This document shows, one piece after another, positions 8,519 to 25,050 of a DNA stretch of 64,000 bases (position 1 is the stretch's first letter; each line of letters starts with the position of its first letter). The DNA is from an uncultured Collinsella sp. (GTDB lineage: Bacteria; Actinomycetota; Coriobacteriia; Coriobacteriales; Coriobacteriaceae): NCBI GenBank assembly GCA_902479075.1, contig CABSNK010000003.1:61463-125462 (forward strand), read 5' to 3'. Below the pieces are notes generated by a model. The model was not told the origin of the DNA. It searched no databases and saw nothing but the letters and a program-made list of their open reading frames with translations. Both the position numbers and the translations under genes were made by a program.

Positions 8519-9040
8519 ATGCCCCAGCAGTACAAAATCGACAAGGTTGCAGAGATCGAGTCCCGTATCGCCGAGAACGCCGGTCTGTTCGTCGTCAACT
8601 ACAACGGTCTGACGGTTAAGCAGGCTCAGGAGCTGCGTCATCAGCTTCGCGAGTGCGGCGCCGAGATGAAGGTCTACAAGAACAACCTGGTCAAGATCGC
8701 TCTCAAGAACCAGGAGCAGCCCGAGCTCGACGAGATCCTCGCCGGCCCCGTCGCTTATGTGTTCTACGAGACCGAGCCGGTCGAGGCCGCTAAGACCCTT
8801 AAGGACTTCTCCGCTAAGTCCAAGGGCGTCCTTGAGATCAAGGGCGGTATCTCCGACGGCAAGGCCGTTTCCGCTGATGATGTTAAGGCTATCGCCGAGC
8901 TGCCCACCAAGGACCAGCTTCTCGGCCAGATTGCCGGTCTCATCTCCGGTTTCGCTCGCGACATCGCTGTCTGCGTCAACGGCGTTTCCTCTGGTCTCGC
9001 TCGTTCGATCCAGCAGGTCTCCGAGCAGAAGGCAGCCTAG
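8519..9040 (+). CDS. rplJ: 50S ribosomal protein L10
   Basis: 173 residues, usual L10 length. The N-terminal half (KVAEIESRIAENAGLFVVNYNGLTVKQAQELRHQLRE) is the 23S rRNA-binding domain, and the C-terminal helix that anchors L7/L12 dimers is at residues 135-170. Start ATG follows GAGGAGG. First gene of the rplJ-rplL operon, 102 bases before rplL. Expression is probably controlled by the upstream L10 leader and terminator. rplK and rplA, the usual upstream partners, are not present here. Confidence 0.97.
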   Translation: MPQQYKIDKVAEIESRIAENAGLFVVNYNGLTVKQAQELRHQLRECGAEMKVYKNNLVKIALKNQEQPELDEILAGPVAYVFYETEPVEAAKTLKDFSAKSKGVLEIKGGISDGKAVSADDVKAIAELPTKDQLLGQIAGLISGFARDIAVCVNGVSSGLARSIQQVSEQKAA

Positions 9041-9142
9041 TCGCTGTTTTCACCCGCGGCGGCAACGCCGCACCCCTGGCGCATTCGCGCCGCGTTTTAA
9101 CTGATCTCCGTGCACAGACACGGAAACCGAAAGGACTTAGAA

Positions 9143-9520
9143 ATGGCTAAGCTTACCACCGATGAGATCATCGATGCTCTTAAGGAAATGACCCTTCTCG
9201 AGGCTTCCGAGCTCGTTAAGGCTATCGAGGACACCTTCGGCGTTTCCGCCGCTGCTCCTGCCGCTGTTGTCGCCGCTCCCGCTGCTGGCGCTGCTGAGGC
9301 CGAGGAGAAGACCGAGTTTGACGTCGTGCTCGAGGGCTTCGGCGACAACAAGATCCAGGTCATCAAGGCCGTCCGTGAGCTCACCAACCTTGGCCTGAAG
9401 GAGGCCAAGGAGGTCGTCGAGGGCGCTCCCAAGGCTGTTCTCGAGGGTGCCAAGAAGGAGGACGCCGAGGCTGCCAAGGAGAAGCTCGAGGCTGCTGGCG
9501 CTGCTGTCACCCTCAAGTAA
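9143..9520 (+). CDS. rplL: 50S ribosomal protein L7/L12
   Basis: 125 residues. The N-terminal dimerisation region ([30 protein letters not shown]), an Ala/Pro/Val-rich hinge (about 40-55) and the C-terminal factor-binding domain ([42 protein letters not shown]) are all present. The start at 9143 is taken because MAKLTTDEI is the family N-terminus and AAAGGA lies upstream; an in-frame ATG at 9110 would add 11 unusual residues. A terminator follows at 9549. Confidence 0.97.
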   Translation: MAKLTTDEIIDALKEMTLLEASELVKAIEDTFGVSAAAPAAVVAAPAAGAAEAEEKTEFDVVLEGFGDNKIQVIKAVRELTNLGLKEAKEVVEGAPKAVLEGAKKEDAEAAKEKLEAAGAAVTLK

Positions 9521-9548
9521 TCAGGTTTTCTCGCCAGATTTCTTTGCA

Positions 9549-9580
9549 GACGGGGTTCGCATTGCGAGCCCCGTCTTTTT
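9549..9580 (+). terminator. Rho-independent terminator of rplJ-rplL
   Basis: GACGGGG...CCCCGTC stem with TTCGCA/TTGCGA extension, followed by a T5 run. Confidence 0.85.
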
Positions 9581-9833
9581 CGTTTTGATCCCTCTATTTT
9601 GTTGGCTCGGCATACAAATTGCTGCCGCTTGCGGTGCTTTGGAGTCGCTACCGTTGGGCGATAAAATTGCACCATTCGAGCAATAATTTGCGTTGACCTG
9701 CTGAAGAATGGCGCTTGCCTACATTAACGTTAATTAACGGCGGTAAGATAAACCGGTATCGCAATTTGGTCTGCGGCCGCCGTGCCGCACGCACAGGGCG
9801 CATCCTGCGCCTGCGAAAGGATCCCTGAATACT
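9581..9833 (+). promoter_or_regulatory. galU upstream region with overlapping palindromes
   Basis: The gap between the rplL terminator and galU holds two overlapping perfect 12-nt palindromes, ATTAACGTTAAT (9724-9735) and CGTTAATTAACG (9728-9739), which look like a regulator site. TTGACC at 9693 could be a -35, but the following TACATT is too far (21 bp), so no promoter is firmly assigned. Confidence 0.4.
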
Positions 9834-10742
9834 ATGAAGGCAATCATCCCCGCCGCCGGTCTTGGCACGCGTTTTCTGCCTGGCACCAAGTGCACGCCTA
9901 AAGAGATGCTGCCGGTGCTCGACAAGCCGGTCATCCAGTACGTCGTCGAGGAGGCGCTCGACCCCGAGGAGGTCGACGACGCCATTATCGTCACCTCTCC
10001 CGGCAAGCCCGAGTTGCTGAGCTACTTCCAGCCCGATCGTTCGCTCGAGAACCTGCTGCGCGAGCGCGGCAAGGATGCTTATGCCGACGCCGTCGCCCAT
10101 GCGGGCGGTATGCCGGTCGACTTCCGCTATCAGTACGAGCCCAAGGGCCTCGGTCACGCCATTCGCTCTGCCGCTGACGCTGTGGCGGGGGAGAACTTCC
10201 TGGTTCTTCTGGGCGACTACGTTGTGCCCAACCGCGACATCTGCGACAAGATGCTTGCCGTCTCCAAGGAGCACGGTGGCGCTTCTGTTATCGCCGTTGC
10301 CGCGTGCGCTCCCGAGGAAGTCAGCCGCTATGGCGTTATCGCCGGCGATCGCGTGGGCGCTCTCGAGGGCTTCGAGAATGCCGCCGACGACGAGCCCGGT
10401 GCCGTTTGGCGCATCGGCGGTCTGGTCGAGAAGCCCGCTCCCGAGGCGGCTCCGTCCAACCTGTACATCGTCGGTCGCTACCTGCTGAGCCCGTTGGTCA
10501 TGGACCTGCTGGCCGATCAGCAGGCCGGTAAGGGCGGCGAGATCCAGCTGACCGACGCCATGGCCCGCTCGCTCGACCGCGAGGCCATGTACGCCGTCGT
10601 CATCGACCCGCTGTCGGGCTACGATACCGGTACCCCGTCTGGCTGGATGGCCACCAACGCCCTCATGGCTGCAAGCGATCCTCGCTTTGCCGGCGCCTTC
10701 TGGGATGCCATCGACGAGCGCGGCGGTTTGATGCGTAAGTAA
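9834..10742 (+). CDS. galU: UTP-glucose-1-phosphate uridylyltransferase
   Basis: 302 residues. GalU makes UDP-glucose from UTP and glucose-1-phosphate in the cytosol, feeding cell-wall and surface polysaccharide synthesis. Landmarks: N-terminal nucleotide-binding motif AAGLGTRFLPGTKCTPKEML, LDKPVIQYVVEEA, the GLGHAI segment, the metal Asp in LLGDYVV and RIGGLVEKP near residue 200. Start ATG at 9834 follows GAAAGGAT. It stands between the rplJL terminator and its own terminator at 10763, so it is a separate unit lodged between rplL and rpoB, an unusual position. Confidence 0.93.
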   Translation: MKAIIPAAGLGTRFLPGTKCTPKEMLPVLDKPVIQYVVEEALDPEEVDDAIIVTSPGKPELLSYFQPDRSLENLLRERGKDAYADAVAHAGGMPVDFRYQYEPKGLGHAIRSAADAVAGENFLVLLGDYVVPNRDICDKMLAVSKEHGGASVIAVAACAPEEVSRYGVIAGDRVGALEGFENAADDEPGAVWRIGGLVEKPAPEAAPSNLYIVGRYLLSPLVMDLLADQQAGKGGEIQLTDAMARSLDREAMYAVVIDPLSGYDTGTPSGWMATNALMAASDPRFAGAFWDAIDERGGLMRK

Positions 10743-10762
10743 GCCTTCGGGCATCGACATTT

Positions 10763-10796
10763 ACGGGTGCGGACTTCGGTTCGCGCCCGTTTTTTA
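10763..10796 (+). terminator. Rho-independent terminator after galU
   Basis: ACGGGTGCG pairs with CGCGCCCGT around an ACTTCGGT loop and is followed by a run of T. Confidence 0.85.
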
Positions 10797-10928
10797 TAAG
10801 AGCTGCGATTGCTAACCCTCTGTTCACAGAAAATATATGAACAGGTGTTCGATGCACATCCATCTACCTGCATGTTTTCTGTCGAAAAACTTTGCTACTC
10901 CAAAAACTCAATCACGTCAAGGCTTTTC

Positions 10929-10956
10929 TTGCTCAACGGTCGGTACCTGATAAACT
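10929..10956 (+). promoter_or_regulatory. Candidate promoter of rpoB-rpoC
   Basis: TTGCTC (10929-10934), 16-bp spacer, TAAACT (10951-10956), about 75 bases before rpoB. rpoBC therefore seem to be transcribed independently of rplJL and galU. Confidence 0.5.
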
Positions 10957-11029
10957 ATTAGGTTGCGATAACTGGCGAAGCTATGCCTCGCCAATCCACC
11001 GAGCATTTCCGTGAAGGAGGAAAAACCTG

Positions 11030-14521
<3,492 letters not shown>

Positions 14522-14527
14522 TTGACT

Positions 14528-19003
<4,476 letters not shown>

Positions 19004-19030
19004 TTTCCTAGTACGTTAACCGTTCTTCCA

Positions 19031-19066
19031 AAGACCCGCTTCCCAACAGGGGAGCGGGTCTTTTTT
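19031..19066 (+). terminator. Rho-independent terminator of rpoBC
   Basis: AAGACCCGCTTCCC pairs with GGGGAGCGGGTCTT, followed by T6. Confidence 0.9.
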
Positions 19067-19097
19067 GGTGAGGAACGTTGCCCCGACGAGCACGTCG

Positions 19098-19234
19098 GAT
19101 TCCCGGAACGGGCCGCCCGCTGTTTAAGTTTGTCGCGAGTTCCGCACGCAAAGGAAAGCACTTAATGTGCTTTCCGTCTTGCGCAGGACTGTAGAGCAGC
19201 AAACTTAAACAGCGGGCGGCCCGTTCCGGGAATC
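19098..19234. repeat. Large variable-stem palindrome, copy 2
   Basis: A perfect 35-bp inverted repeat (19098-19132 with 19200-19234) surrounds a 67-base centre. The centre has the conserved left segment TCGCGAGTTCCGCACG, the inner hairpin GGAAAGCAC-TTAAT-GTGCTTTCC and the conserved right segment GCAGGACTGTAGAGCAG. Flanks share TTGCCCCGACGAGCACGTCG (left) and CCCCCGCGCACAGAAGG (right) with copy 3. Spurious short frames span it. Confidence 0.9.
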
Positions 19235-19265
19235 TGCCCCCGCGCACAGAAGGGGGTTCCTTTTG

Positions 19266-19298
19266 CCAAAAAGGGACAGGTTTATTTTGGTAGGTTAT
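19266..19298. repeat. Small hairpin with GGGACAGG loop, left member of an inverted pair
   Basis: CCAAAA...TTTTGG stem with AGGGACAGGTTTA in the loop. The 33-base segment recurs inverted at 21211-21243 with one mismatch. The two copies bracket the sigma/membrane-protein locus. Confidence 0.75.
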
Positions 19299-19311
19299 TC
19301 CTGCTTGAATT

Positions 19312-19338
19312 TGAAACATATCGCTCGGTCAAAGCGTA
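19312..19338 (+). promoter_or_regulatory. ECF-sigma-type promoter, probable autoregulation site
   Basis: TGAAAC (19312-19317), 17-bp spacer, CGTA (19335-19338). This matches the -35/-10 pattern known for SigX/SigW/SigM-type ECF promoters and stands about 50 bases before the ECF sigma gene. Confidence 0.55.
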
Positions 19339-19388
19339 TCTATGGTGAGGGCCTCATCAAGAATCATTAACGTCACCGGGAGGTGATT

Positions 19389-19907
19389 ATGGAAGAACAA
19401 ACATTTAGACAGGCGGTCGAAGATCACCGAGATGTCGTGTTTCGAATCGCATTGACGTATCTGCGCGATCGCGCCGATGCCGATGATGTTGCCCAAGATG
19501 TCTTTCTTAAGCTGCTCAAAAGCGATACGCAATTTGAGAGTTGGGAGCATCTTCGCCGCTGGCTTATCCGGGTCACGATCAATGAATGCAAATCGCTCTT
19601 TCGAAAGCCATGGAGGCGTGTGGAGGATATTGAGAACCTGGCCGATTCGCTTTCGACGGCGCAGGAGGAGACCAAGGCGGTCCTGTCAGACGTTATGCGA
19701 CTTCCGGAGCGATTCCGCGTTCCCATCGTGCTCTATTACTATCTGGGCTTTTCGACCTCAGAGATTGCCGAGTTACTGCATGTACCAGCCGCGACCGTTC
19801 GAACGCGTTTAGCACGCGGTCGATCGAAGCTCAAATTCATCCTAGAGGAGGGCGACCGTGAAATCCAACCAAATCAAGCAGGCCTTCGAGTCCGTCCAAG
19901 CCGATAG
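19389..19907 (+). CDS. ECF-type RNA polymerase sigma factor
   Basis: 172 residues. Region 2 (RIALTYLRDRADADDVAQDVFLKLLKSD) contains the -10 recognition helix with the DAxDxxQDVF signature, and region 4 (LPERFRVPIVLYYYLGFSTSEIAELLHVPAATVRTRLARGRSKLK) has the helix-turn-helix for the -35. Regions 1.1 and 3 are missing, as expected for extracytoplasmic-function sigmas. ATG at 19389 was chosen over an in-frame GTG at 19383 because GGGAGG lies five bases upstream. The 3' end overlaps the next gene by 50 bases, typical of a sigma/anti-sigma pair. A matching ECF promoter precedes it. Confidence 0.9.
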   Translation: MEEQTFRQAVEDHRDVVFRIALTYLRDRADADDVAQDVFLKLLKSDTQFESWEHLRRWLIRVTINECKSLFRKPWRRVEDIENLADSLSTAQEETKAVLSDVMRLPERFRVPIVLYYYLGFSTSEIAELLHVPAATVRTRLARGRSKLKFILEEGDREIQPNQAGLRVRPSR

Positions 19908-20934
19908 CGATCTTGCTGACCGTGTTCTTTATGCCGCTGCTGGTGAGCCGCTTCGCCGAAAGGGTCACGCGAAGCCTCTGTATGTTGCCGTGATCGGATG
20001 CCTTGCCGGAGTGCTGGCGACCGGAGGGGTCGCCTACGCCGTCGTCAATTCCAGCTATTTTGCCTCTGCCTGGGGAAACCATGGCAACGGAGAGTCCATT
20101 ACCTGGACTCAAGGTGGCTCGTCGGGGACTAAATATACCTACACCAGAGAGTTTGGTGATGGTATCGCGCCCCAAAGCTTGGAGGGTTCAGTACAGAAGG
20201 TCAATCTGTCCGTCGAGGGCAACGGCTATACACTCGACATTCATGATATGGCTATCGATAAAAACGGTTGCGGTGCCGTGACGTTTACGTTGTCCAATCC
20301 AAATGGTGTTAACTACTACAAGCCGGCAGCAGAGACTGGCGAACTTGTTCTCTATGGTGAAGAAGAACAAGGAATCGGCACGCCCAGCATGAACTTCGGC
20401 GAGGAATGGGCTGATACACGCTGCACCATTGATAAAGACACATCAAGCGACACGGTCATTAACGGCACGATGTACTTTGCATCTTGGAATCGCGATCGAG
20501 ATTTACGACATGCGGTCACCTGGAATATCAGTTGGACGGAGGGCAAAGGTGAGGATGCGAAGGTGATCGAGGTATCGACGCCAGAGTTTAACGTCGGAGC
20601 GTACGTCGATACAAAGGGGCTCCGCTCCGATGACTCGCCTCTCGAGATCAGCCCGTTTTCCATCCAGACGCACATCGATGATCTGGGCTATGAAGCAGTT
20701 GATCATAAAATGACCGTCAGCTACAAGGATGGATCGGAGCAGATTATCGAAGATGACGACGCAGGGGCGTACAACTTCTATGTTTCGATGGCACGCAATA
20801 GCGGAGAGAACATTTGGGTGCCAACGAAGTTGATTGATGTCGACCAAGTGGTTTCAGTAACGCTCGAAGGCACACGCTGCACTTCAACAGGGGGCGCCGA
20901 AACGTCGGAACCCTTTGCCATTGTCTATTCGTAA
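19858..20934 (+). CDS. Membrane-anchored probable anti-sigma factor with large outer domain
   Basis: 358 residues with GTG start inside the sigma gene. Residues 1-38 are cytoplasmic and charged, 40-63 form one membrane helix (LYVAVIGCLAGVLATGGVAYAVV), and about 295 residues lie outside the membrane. The outer part is rich in beta-strand patterns, Thr, Asp and Gly, like DUF4179-type proteins that accompany ECF sigma factors in Gram-positive bacteria. No zinc-binding HxxxCxxC anti-sigma motif is present, so sigma would be held by the short N-terminus. Role as anti-sigma is inferred from the 50-base overlap and topology. Confidence 0.72.
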   Translation: MKSNQIKQAFESVQADSDLADRVLYAAAGEPLRRKGHAKPLYVAVIGCLAGVLATGGVAYAVVNSSYFASAWGNHGNGESITWTQGGSSGTKYTYTREFGDGIAPQSLEGSVQKVNLSVEGNGYTLDIHDMAIDKNGCGAVTFTLSNPNGVNYYKPAAETGELVLYGEEEQGIGTPSMNFGEEWADTRCTIDKDTSSDTVINGTMYFASWNRDRDLRHAVTWNISWTEGKGEDAKVIEVSTPEFNVGAYVDTKGLRSDDSPLEISPFSIQTHIDDLGYEAVDHKMTVSYKDGSEQIIEDDDAGAYNFYVSMARNSGENIWVPTKLIDVDQVVSVTLEGTRCTSTGGAETSEPFAIVYS

Positions 20935-20940
20935 GATTTG

Positions 20941-20978
20941 GGGCTGCTTCCTGCTAGGGGAGGCGGCCCATTTTGCGT
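20941..20978 (+). terminator. Probable terminator of the sigma operon
   Basis: GGGCTGCTTCC pairs with GGAGGCGGCCC (one wobble), followed by ATTTT; a weak T run lowers confidence. Confidence 0.5.
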
Positions 20979-21012
20979 TAAATGGGCGGTTAAAGCGAGC
21001 GATATTCGTCCG

Positions 21013-21147
21013 GTTTTCGGAAGTATGCGGCAAAATCCCAATAGGTCGACCACGCCGCATAAGCTCAAGCGGCCTGCCTGCGGGTTTGTTATCGCAAAAT
21101 CCCTGTGTGCTCGGTAAGTTCAAAATTTGCCGCATACTTCCGAAAAC
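21013..21147. repeat. 22-bp perfect inverted repeat with 91-base interior
   Basis: The left arm (21013-21034) and right arm (21126-21147) are exact reverse complements, built around CGGAAGTATGCGGC and GCCGCATACTTCCG. The interior has no convincing coding frame. It may be a miniature mobile element or a regulator site. It occupies the first part of the 680-base gap between the sigma operon and rpsL. Confidence 0.7.
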
Positions 21148-21210
21148 GCCGCCGATTTCCATATGACAGATGAGAGCAGATCACCGCTGGAGCACGGCGT
21201 TTCCCCAGAT

Positions 21211-21243
21211 ATAACCGACCAAAATAAACCTGTCCCTTTTTGG
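21211..21243. repeat. Small hairpin with CCTGTCCC loop, right member of an inverted pair
   Basis: Reverse complement of 19266-19298 with one mismatch in 33. CCAAAA/TTTTGG stem, AAACCTGTCCC in the loop. Confidence 0.75.
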
Positions 21244-21272
21244 AAGGTAACATTGCCCCGACGAGCACGTCG

Positions 21273-21410
21273 GATTCCCGGGCCGGGCGGCACAGGGGTT
21301 AAGTTTGTCGCGAGTTCCGCACGAGCCGGAGGCCACTTAATGTGGCCTCCGTGCGAGCCAGGACTGTAGAGCAGCAAACTTAACCCCTGTGCCGCCCGGC
21401 CCGGGAATCC
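21273..21410. repeat. Large variable-stem palindrome, copy 3
   Basis: A perfect 35-bp inverted repeat (21273-21307 with 21376-21410) around a 68-base centre. It has the same TCGCGAGTTCCGCACG and AGGACTGTAGAGCAG loop segments as copies 2 and 4, but the inner hairpin is GGAGGCCAC-TTAAT-GTGGCCTCC. The middle of the outer stem differs from copy 2 on both strands in a compensating way, while both stem ends (GATTCCCGG, TTAAGTTTG) are kept. Confidence 0.9.
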
Positions 21411-21494
21411 GCCCCCGCGCACAGAAGGGGATTCCTTTTGTGTAGGCTTTGCGGAAATGTGCCAATTTTAGGATACGCCCGGCGGCGTGGTGTG

Positions 21495-21523
21495 TTGACG
21501 GCACAGCTAACGGCACGTATCAT
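21495..21523 (+). promoter_or_regulatory. Promoter of rpsL-rpsG-fusA-rpsJ
   Basis: TTGACG (21495-21500), 17-bp spacer, TATCAT (21518-21523), about 95 bases before rpsL. Confidence 0.65.
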
Positions 21524-21616
21524 ATCGAACTGCGTGTTTCGTAGGGGGATGCTGACCCCTCGATTCAAGCCGTTGCACTTTACAGAAAGCTGGAATCATT
21601 CGAGAAGGAGTACGCT

Positions 21617-21994
21617 TTGCCTACTATTAACCAGCTGGTTCGCCAGGGCCGTCGTTCCGTGCCCAAGAAGTCCAAGAACGCTGCTCTGCAGCACAACTCC
21701 CAGAAGCGCGGCGTGTGCACCCGCGTCTTCACCACGAGCCCCAAGAAGCCGAACTCGGCTCTTCGTAAGGTTGCCCGTGTTCGCCTCGTCAACGGCATCG
21801 AAGTTACTGCTTACATCCCGGGTGAGGGCCACAACCTGCAGGAGCACTCCATCGTGCTCGTCCGCGGCGGTCGTGTCCGTGACCTCCCTGGTGTCCGTTA
21901 TCACGTCATCCGTGGCGCCTACGACGCTGCTCCGGTCCAGAACCGTATGCAGGCCCGTTCCAAGTACGGTGCTAAGCGCCCCAAGGCTAAATAA
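21617..21994 (+). CDS. rpsL: 30S ribosomal protein S12
   Basis: 125 residues starting with TTG seven bases after GAAGGAG. Contains the universally conserved decoding-centre sequence [13 protein letters not shown], with the Lys that is mutated in streptomycin resistance (wild-type here), and [14 protein letters not shown]. First gene of a four-gene unit with rpsG, fusA and rpsJ. No tuf gene is in this unit. Confidence 0.98.
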   Translation: MPTINQLVRQGRRSVPKKSKNAALQHNSQKRGVCTRVFTTSPKKPNSALRKVARVRLVNGIEVTAYIPGEGHNLQEHSIVLVRGGRVRDLPGVRYHVIRGAYDAAPVQNRMQARSKYGAKRPKAK

Positions 21995-22067
21995 GCCAGA
22001 TAACGTTTTGATACTTTCGCCGTGTGCCGCCTAAGCGCCGCACGGTAGACACTTAAGGAGATTTCAC

Positions 22068-22541
22068 ATGCCGCGTCGTGCAGCAGCTAATCGTCGTGAG
22101 GTTCAGCCTGACGCCGTTTACAACAACCGCCTGGTGACTCAGCTCATCAACAAGGTCCTTCTTGACGGCAAGAAGGCCACCGCTGAGCGCATCGTTTACA
22201 CCGCTTTCGAGATCGTTGCCGAGAAGTCCGAGGGTGGCGACGCTCTCGCTACCTTCAAGAAAGCTATGGACAACGTCAAGCCCACGCTCGAGGTTAAGCC
22301 CAAGCGTGTCGGTGGCGCTACCTATCAGGTCCCGATGGAGGTCAACTCCCGTCGTTCCACCGCTCTGGGTATCCGCTGGATCGTCAACTTCTCCCGCGCT
22401 CGCAAGGAGAAGACCATGGCCGAGCGTCTCGCCAACGAGATCCTCGACGCCTCCAACGGCCTGGGCGCTTCCGTCAAGAAGCGTGAGGACGTCTTCAAGA
22501 TGGCCGAGGCCAACCGCGCGTTCTCTCACTATCGTTGGTAA
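22068..22541 (+). CDS. rpsG: 30S ribosomal protein S7
   Basis: 157 residues, the bacterial length. [36 protein letters not shown] is the family N-terminus, and the beta-hairpin and C-terminal helix ([20 protein letters not shown]) are present. It binds the 3' major domain of 16S rRNA and nucleates head assembly. AAGGAG precedes the ATG. It lies 73 bases after rpsL and 19 bases before fusA. Confidence 0.98.
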   Translation: MPRRAAANRREVQPDAVYNNRLVTQLINKVLLDGKKATAERIVYTAFEIVAEKSEGGDALATFKKAMDNVKPTLEVKPKRVGGATYQVPMEVNSRRSTALGIRWIVNFSRARKEKTMAERLANEILDASNGLGASVKKREDVFKMAEANRAFSHYRW

Positions 22542-22560
22542 GTTAAGGTAAGGAACTAAC

Positions 22561-24660
22561 ATGGCTAAGCCTAAGTACAAGCTTTCCGATACCCGTAACA
22601 TCGGCATCATGGCCCACATCGATGCTGGTAAGACCACCACGACCGAGCGTATTCTTTACTACACCGGTAAGACCCACAAGATCGGTGAGGTCCATGAGGG
22701 CGCTGCCACCATGGACTGGATGGTTCAGGAGCAGGAGCGCGGCGTAACCATTACCTCCGCTGCTACCACGTGCTTCTGGAAGAAGGACGGTACCGACTAC
22801 CGCATCCAGATCATCGACACCCCGGGCCACGTTGACTTCACCGCCGAGGTCGAGCGCTGCCTGCGCGTCCTCGATGGCGCTGTCGCCGTCTTCGACGCCG
22901 TTGCCGGCGTTCAGCCCCAGTCTGAGACCGTTTGGCGTCAGGCTTCTACCTTCAACGTCCCCCGCATCGCCTTCATCAACAAGTATGACCGCGTGGGCGC
23001 TGACTTCTTCAACGCTATCGAGACCATGAAGGATCGTCTCGACGCCAACGCCGTGGCCGCTCAGGTCCCGATGGGCGCCGAGGACAACTTCTGGGGCGTT
23101 ATCGACCTGGTCACCATGACCGCATGGGACTTCAAGGCCGACGACAAGGGCATGACCTACCCCGAGCCGATGGACGAGATCCCGGCTGAGTTTGCTGACA
23201 TCGCTGCCACCAAGCGCGAGGAGCTCCTCGACGCTGCTGCCAGTTTTGACGACGAGCTCATGGAGAAGATCCTCATGGAGGAGGACTTCACCGTCGAGGA
23301 GCTCAAGGCTGCTCTGCGCAAGGGCGTTCTGGCCAACGAGCTCAACCTCGTCTTCGTGGGCTCCGCCTACAAGAACAAGGGCGTCCAGGAGCTGCTTGAC
23401 GCTGTCGTTGACTACCTGCCCAGCCCGCTTGACGTCGAGGCCGTCACTGGTACCGATCCGGACACCGGCGAGGAGATCCAGCGTCATCCTTCCTTCGACG
23501 AGCCCTTCTCCGGCCTGGTCTTCAAGATCATGACCGACCCGTTCGTCGGTAAGCTCACCTACGTCCGTGTTTACTCCGGCCGCGCCGAGTCCGGCTCCTA
23601 CGTGGTCAACGCTTCCAACGGTCAGCGCGAGCGCCTCGGCCGCATCCTCGAGATGAACGCCGCCGAGCGTATTGACCGTGACGACGCTGCCGCCGGCGAC
23701 ATCGTCGCTTGCGTCGGCTTCAAGAACTCCACCACCGGTGACACCCTGTGCGAAGAGGGCAAGGAGATTGTTCTCGAGAAGATCGAGTTCGCTAAGCCCG
23801 TTATCGACGTTGCCATCGAGCCCAAGACCAAGGCCGAGCAGGACAAGATGTCCCTGGCTCTGACCAAGCTCGCCGAGGAGGACCCGACCTTCCAGGTGTC
23901 CACCAACCACGAGACCGGCCAGACCATCATCGCCGGCATGGGCGAGCTGCACCTCGAGATCATCGTTGACCGTCTGCTCCGTGAGTTCAAGGTTGACGCT
24001 AACGTTGGTAAGCCCCAGGTCGCCTACCGCGAGACCGCTGGTCACGACGTCGAGAAGGCTGAGGGCAAGTTCGTCCGTCAGTCCGGCGGTCGCGGTCAGT
24101 ACGGCCACGCCGTCATCAAGCTCGAGAAGATGGAGGAGGGCTTCGGCTACGAGTTCGTCAACGCTATCGTCGGCGGCGTCGTGCCCAAGGAGTACATCCC
24201 GTCCATCGACAAGGGCATCCAGGAGGCCCTGAACACCGGTGTTATCGCCGGCTTCCCGGTCCTCGACGTCAAGGTCACCCTGTTCGACGGTTCTTACCAC
24301 GAGGTCGACTCCTCCGAGGCCGCCTTCAAGATCGCCGGTTCCATGGCTATCAAGGACGCCCTCAAGAAGTCCGATCCGCAGCTGCTCGAGCCGATCATGG
24401 CTGTCGAGGTCGAGACCCCCGAGCAGTACATGGGCGACGTTATGGGCAACCTCTCCGGTCGCCGCGGCAAGATCGAGGGCATGGAGGATCGCAAGAACAG
24501 CAAGCTCATCCGTGCCAAGGTGCCGCTGGGCGAGATGTTCGGTTACGCTACCGACCTTCGCTCCCAGACCCAGGGCCGTGCATCCTACACGATGCAGTTC
24601 GACTCTTATGAGCCCGCGCCCAAGTCCATTGTGGACGAGGTCATGAGCAAGAACGCCTAA
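22561..24660 (+). CDS. fusA: Elongation factor G
   Basis: 699 residues. The GTPase domain has the P-loop [19 protein letters not shown], switch [11 protein letters not shown] and NKYD (family NK.D) base motifs. Domains II to V follow, with domain IV ([13 protein letters not shown]) intact. It catalyses ribosomal translocation and, with ribosome recycling factor, recycling. AAGGAA precedes the ATG. A long open frame on the opposite strand is a codon-bias shadow. Confidence 0.98.
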   Translation: MAKPKYKLSDTRNIGIMAHIDAGKTTTTERILYYTGKTHKIGEVHEGAATMDWMVQEQERGVTITSAATTCFWKKDGTDYRIQIIDTPGHVDFTAEVERCLRVLDGAVAVFDAVAGVQPQSETVWRQASTFNVPRIAFINKYDRVGADFFNAIETMKDRLDANAVAAQVPMGAEDNFWGVIDLVTMTAWDFKADDKGMTYPEPMDEIPAEFADIAATKREELLDAAASFDDELMEKILMEEDFTVEELKAALRKGVLANELNLVFVGSAYKNKGVQELLDAVVDYLPSPLDVEAVTGTDPDTGEEIQRHPSFDEPFSGLVFKIMTDPFVGKLTYVRVYSGRAESGSYVVNASNGQRERLGRILEMNAAERIDRDDAAAGDIVACVGFKNSTTGDTLCEEGKEIVLEKIEFAKPVIDVAIEPKTKAEQDKMSLALTKLAEEDPTFQVSTNHETGQTIIAGMGELHLEIIVDRLLREFKVDANVGKPQVAYRETAGHDVEKAEGKFVRQSGGRGQYGHAVIKLEKMEEGFGYEFVNAIVGGVVPKEYIPSIDKGIQEALNTGVIAGFPVLDVKVTLFDGSYHEVDSSEAAFKIAGSMAIKDALKKSDPQLLEPIMAVEVETPEQYMGDVMGNLSGRRGKIEGMEDRKNSKLIRAKVPLGEMFGYATDLRSQTQGRASYTMQFDSYEPAPKSIVDEVMSKNA

Positions 24661-24720
24661 GTTCGAGCTCCCTGTTACGTAATCCGCGAGAGCATCTCTC
24701 GCACTCTTTGGAGGTTTAAG

Positions 24721-25029
24721 TTGGCTACCCAGAAGATCCGCATTCGCCTCAAGGGCTATGATCACGAGGTCGTCGATCAGTCCGCGAAGCTCATCGTCGA
24801 GACCGCTCAGAAGACCGGCGCTCGCGTTTCCGGTCCTGTCCCCCTGCCCACCGAGCGCAACCTGTACACGGTTATCCGCTCGCCGCACACGAACAAGGAC
24901 TCCCGTGAGCAGTTCGAGATGCGCACCCACAAGCGCCTCATCGACATCCTCGACCCCACCTCGGGCACCGTTGATTCGCTCATGCGTCTCGACCTCCCCG
25001 CTGGCGTCGACATCGACATCAAGCTCTAA
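24721..25029 (+). CDS. rpsJ: 30S ribosomal protein S10
   Basis: 102 residues, TTG start after [48 protein letters not shown] is the classic S10 N-terminus, including the NusB-contact surface. S10 also joins the NusB antitermination complex. Usually rpsJ heads the S10 operon directly before rplC. Here it closes the rpsL-rpsG-fusA unit, is followed by a strong terminator, and rplC lies 14 kb downstream. Confidence 0.97.
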   Translation: MATQKIRIRLKGYDHEVVDQSAKLIVETAQKTGARVSGPVPLPTERNLYTVIRSPHTNKDSREQFEMRTHKRLIDILDPTSGTVDSLMRLDLPAGVDIDIKL

Positions 25030-25050
25030 GCGATATCGCTCATAGCTTAA

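Noticed and set aside
19008..19319. Short minus-strand frames with the shared peptide SLLLYSPAQDG (also at 21120-21422 and 38514-38807)
   Set aside because: The similarity comes from the conserved loops of the large palindromes, and the frames run through both arms; not real proteins.
22543..24930. A 795-codon open frame on the minus strand opposite fusA
   Set aside because: Same codon-bias shadow; composition and repeats follow the antisense of EF-G.
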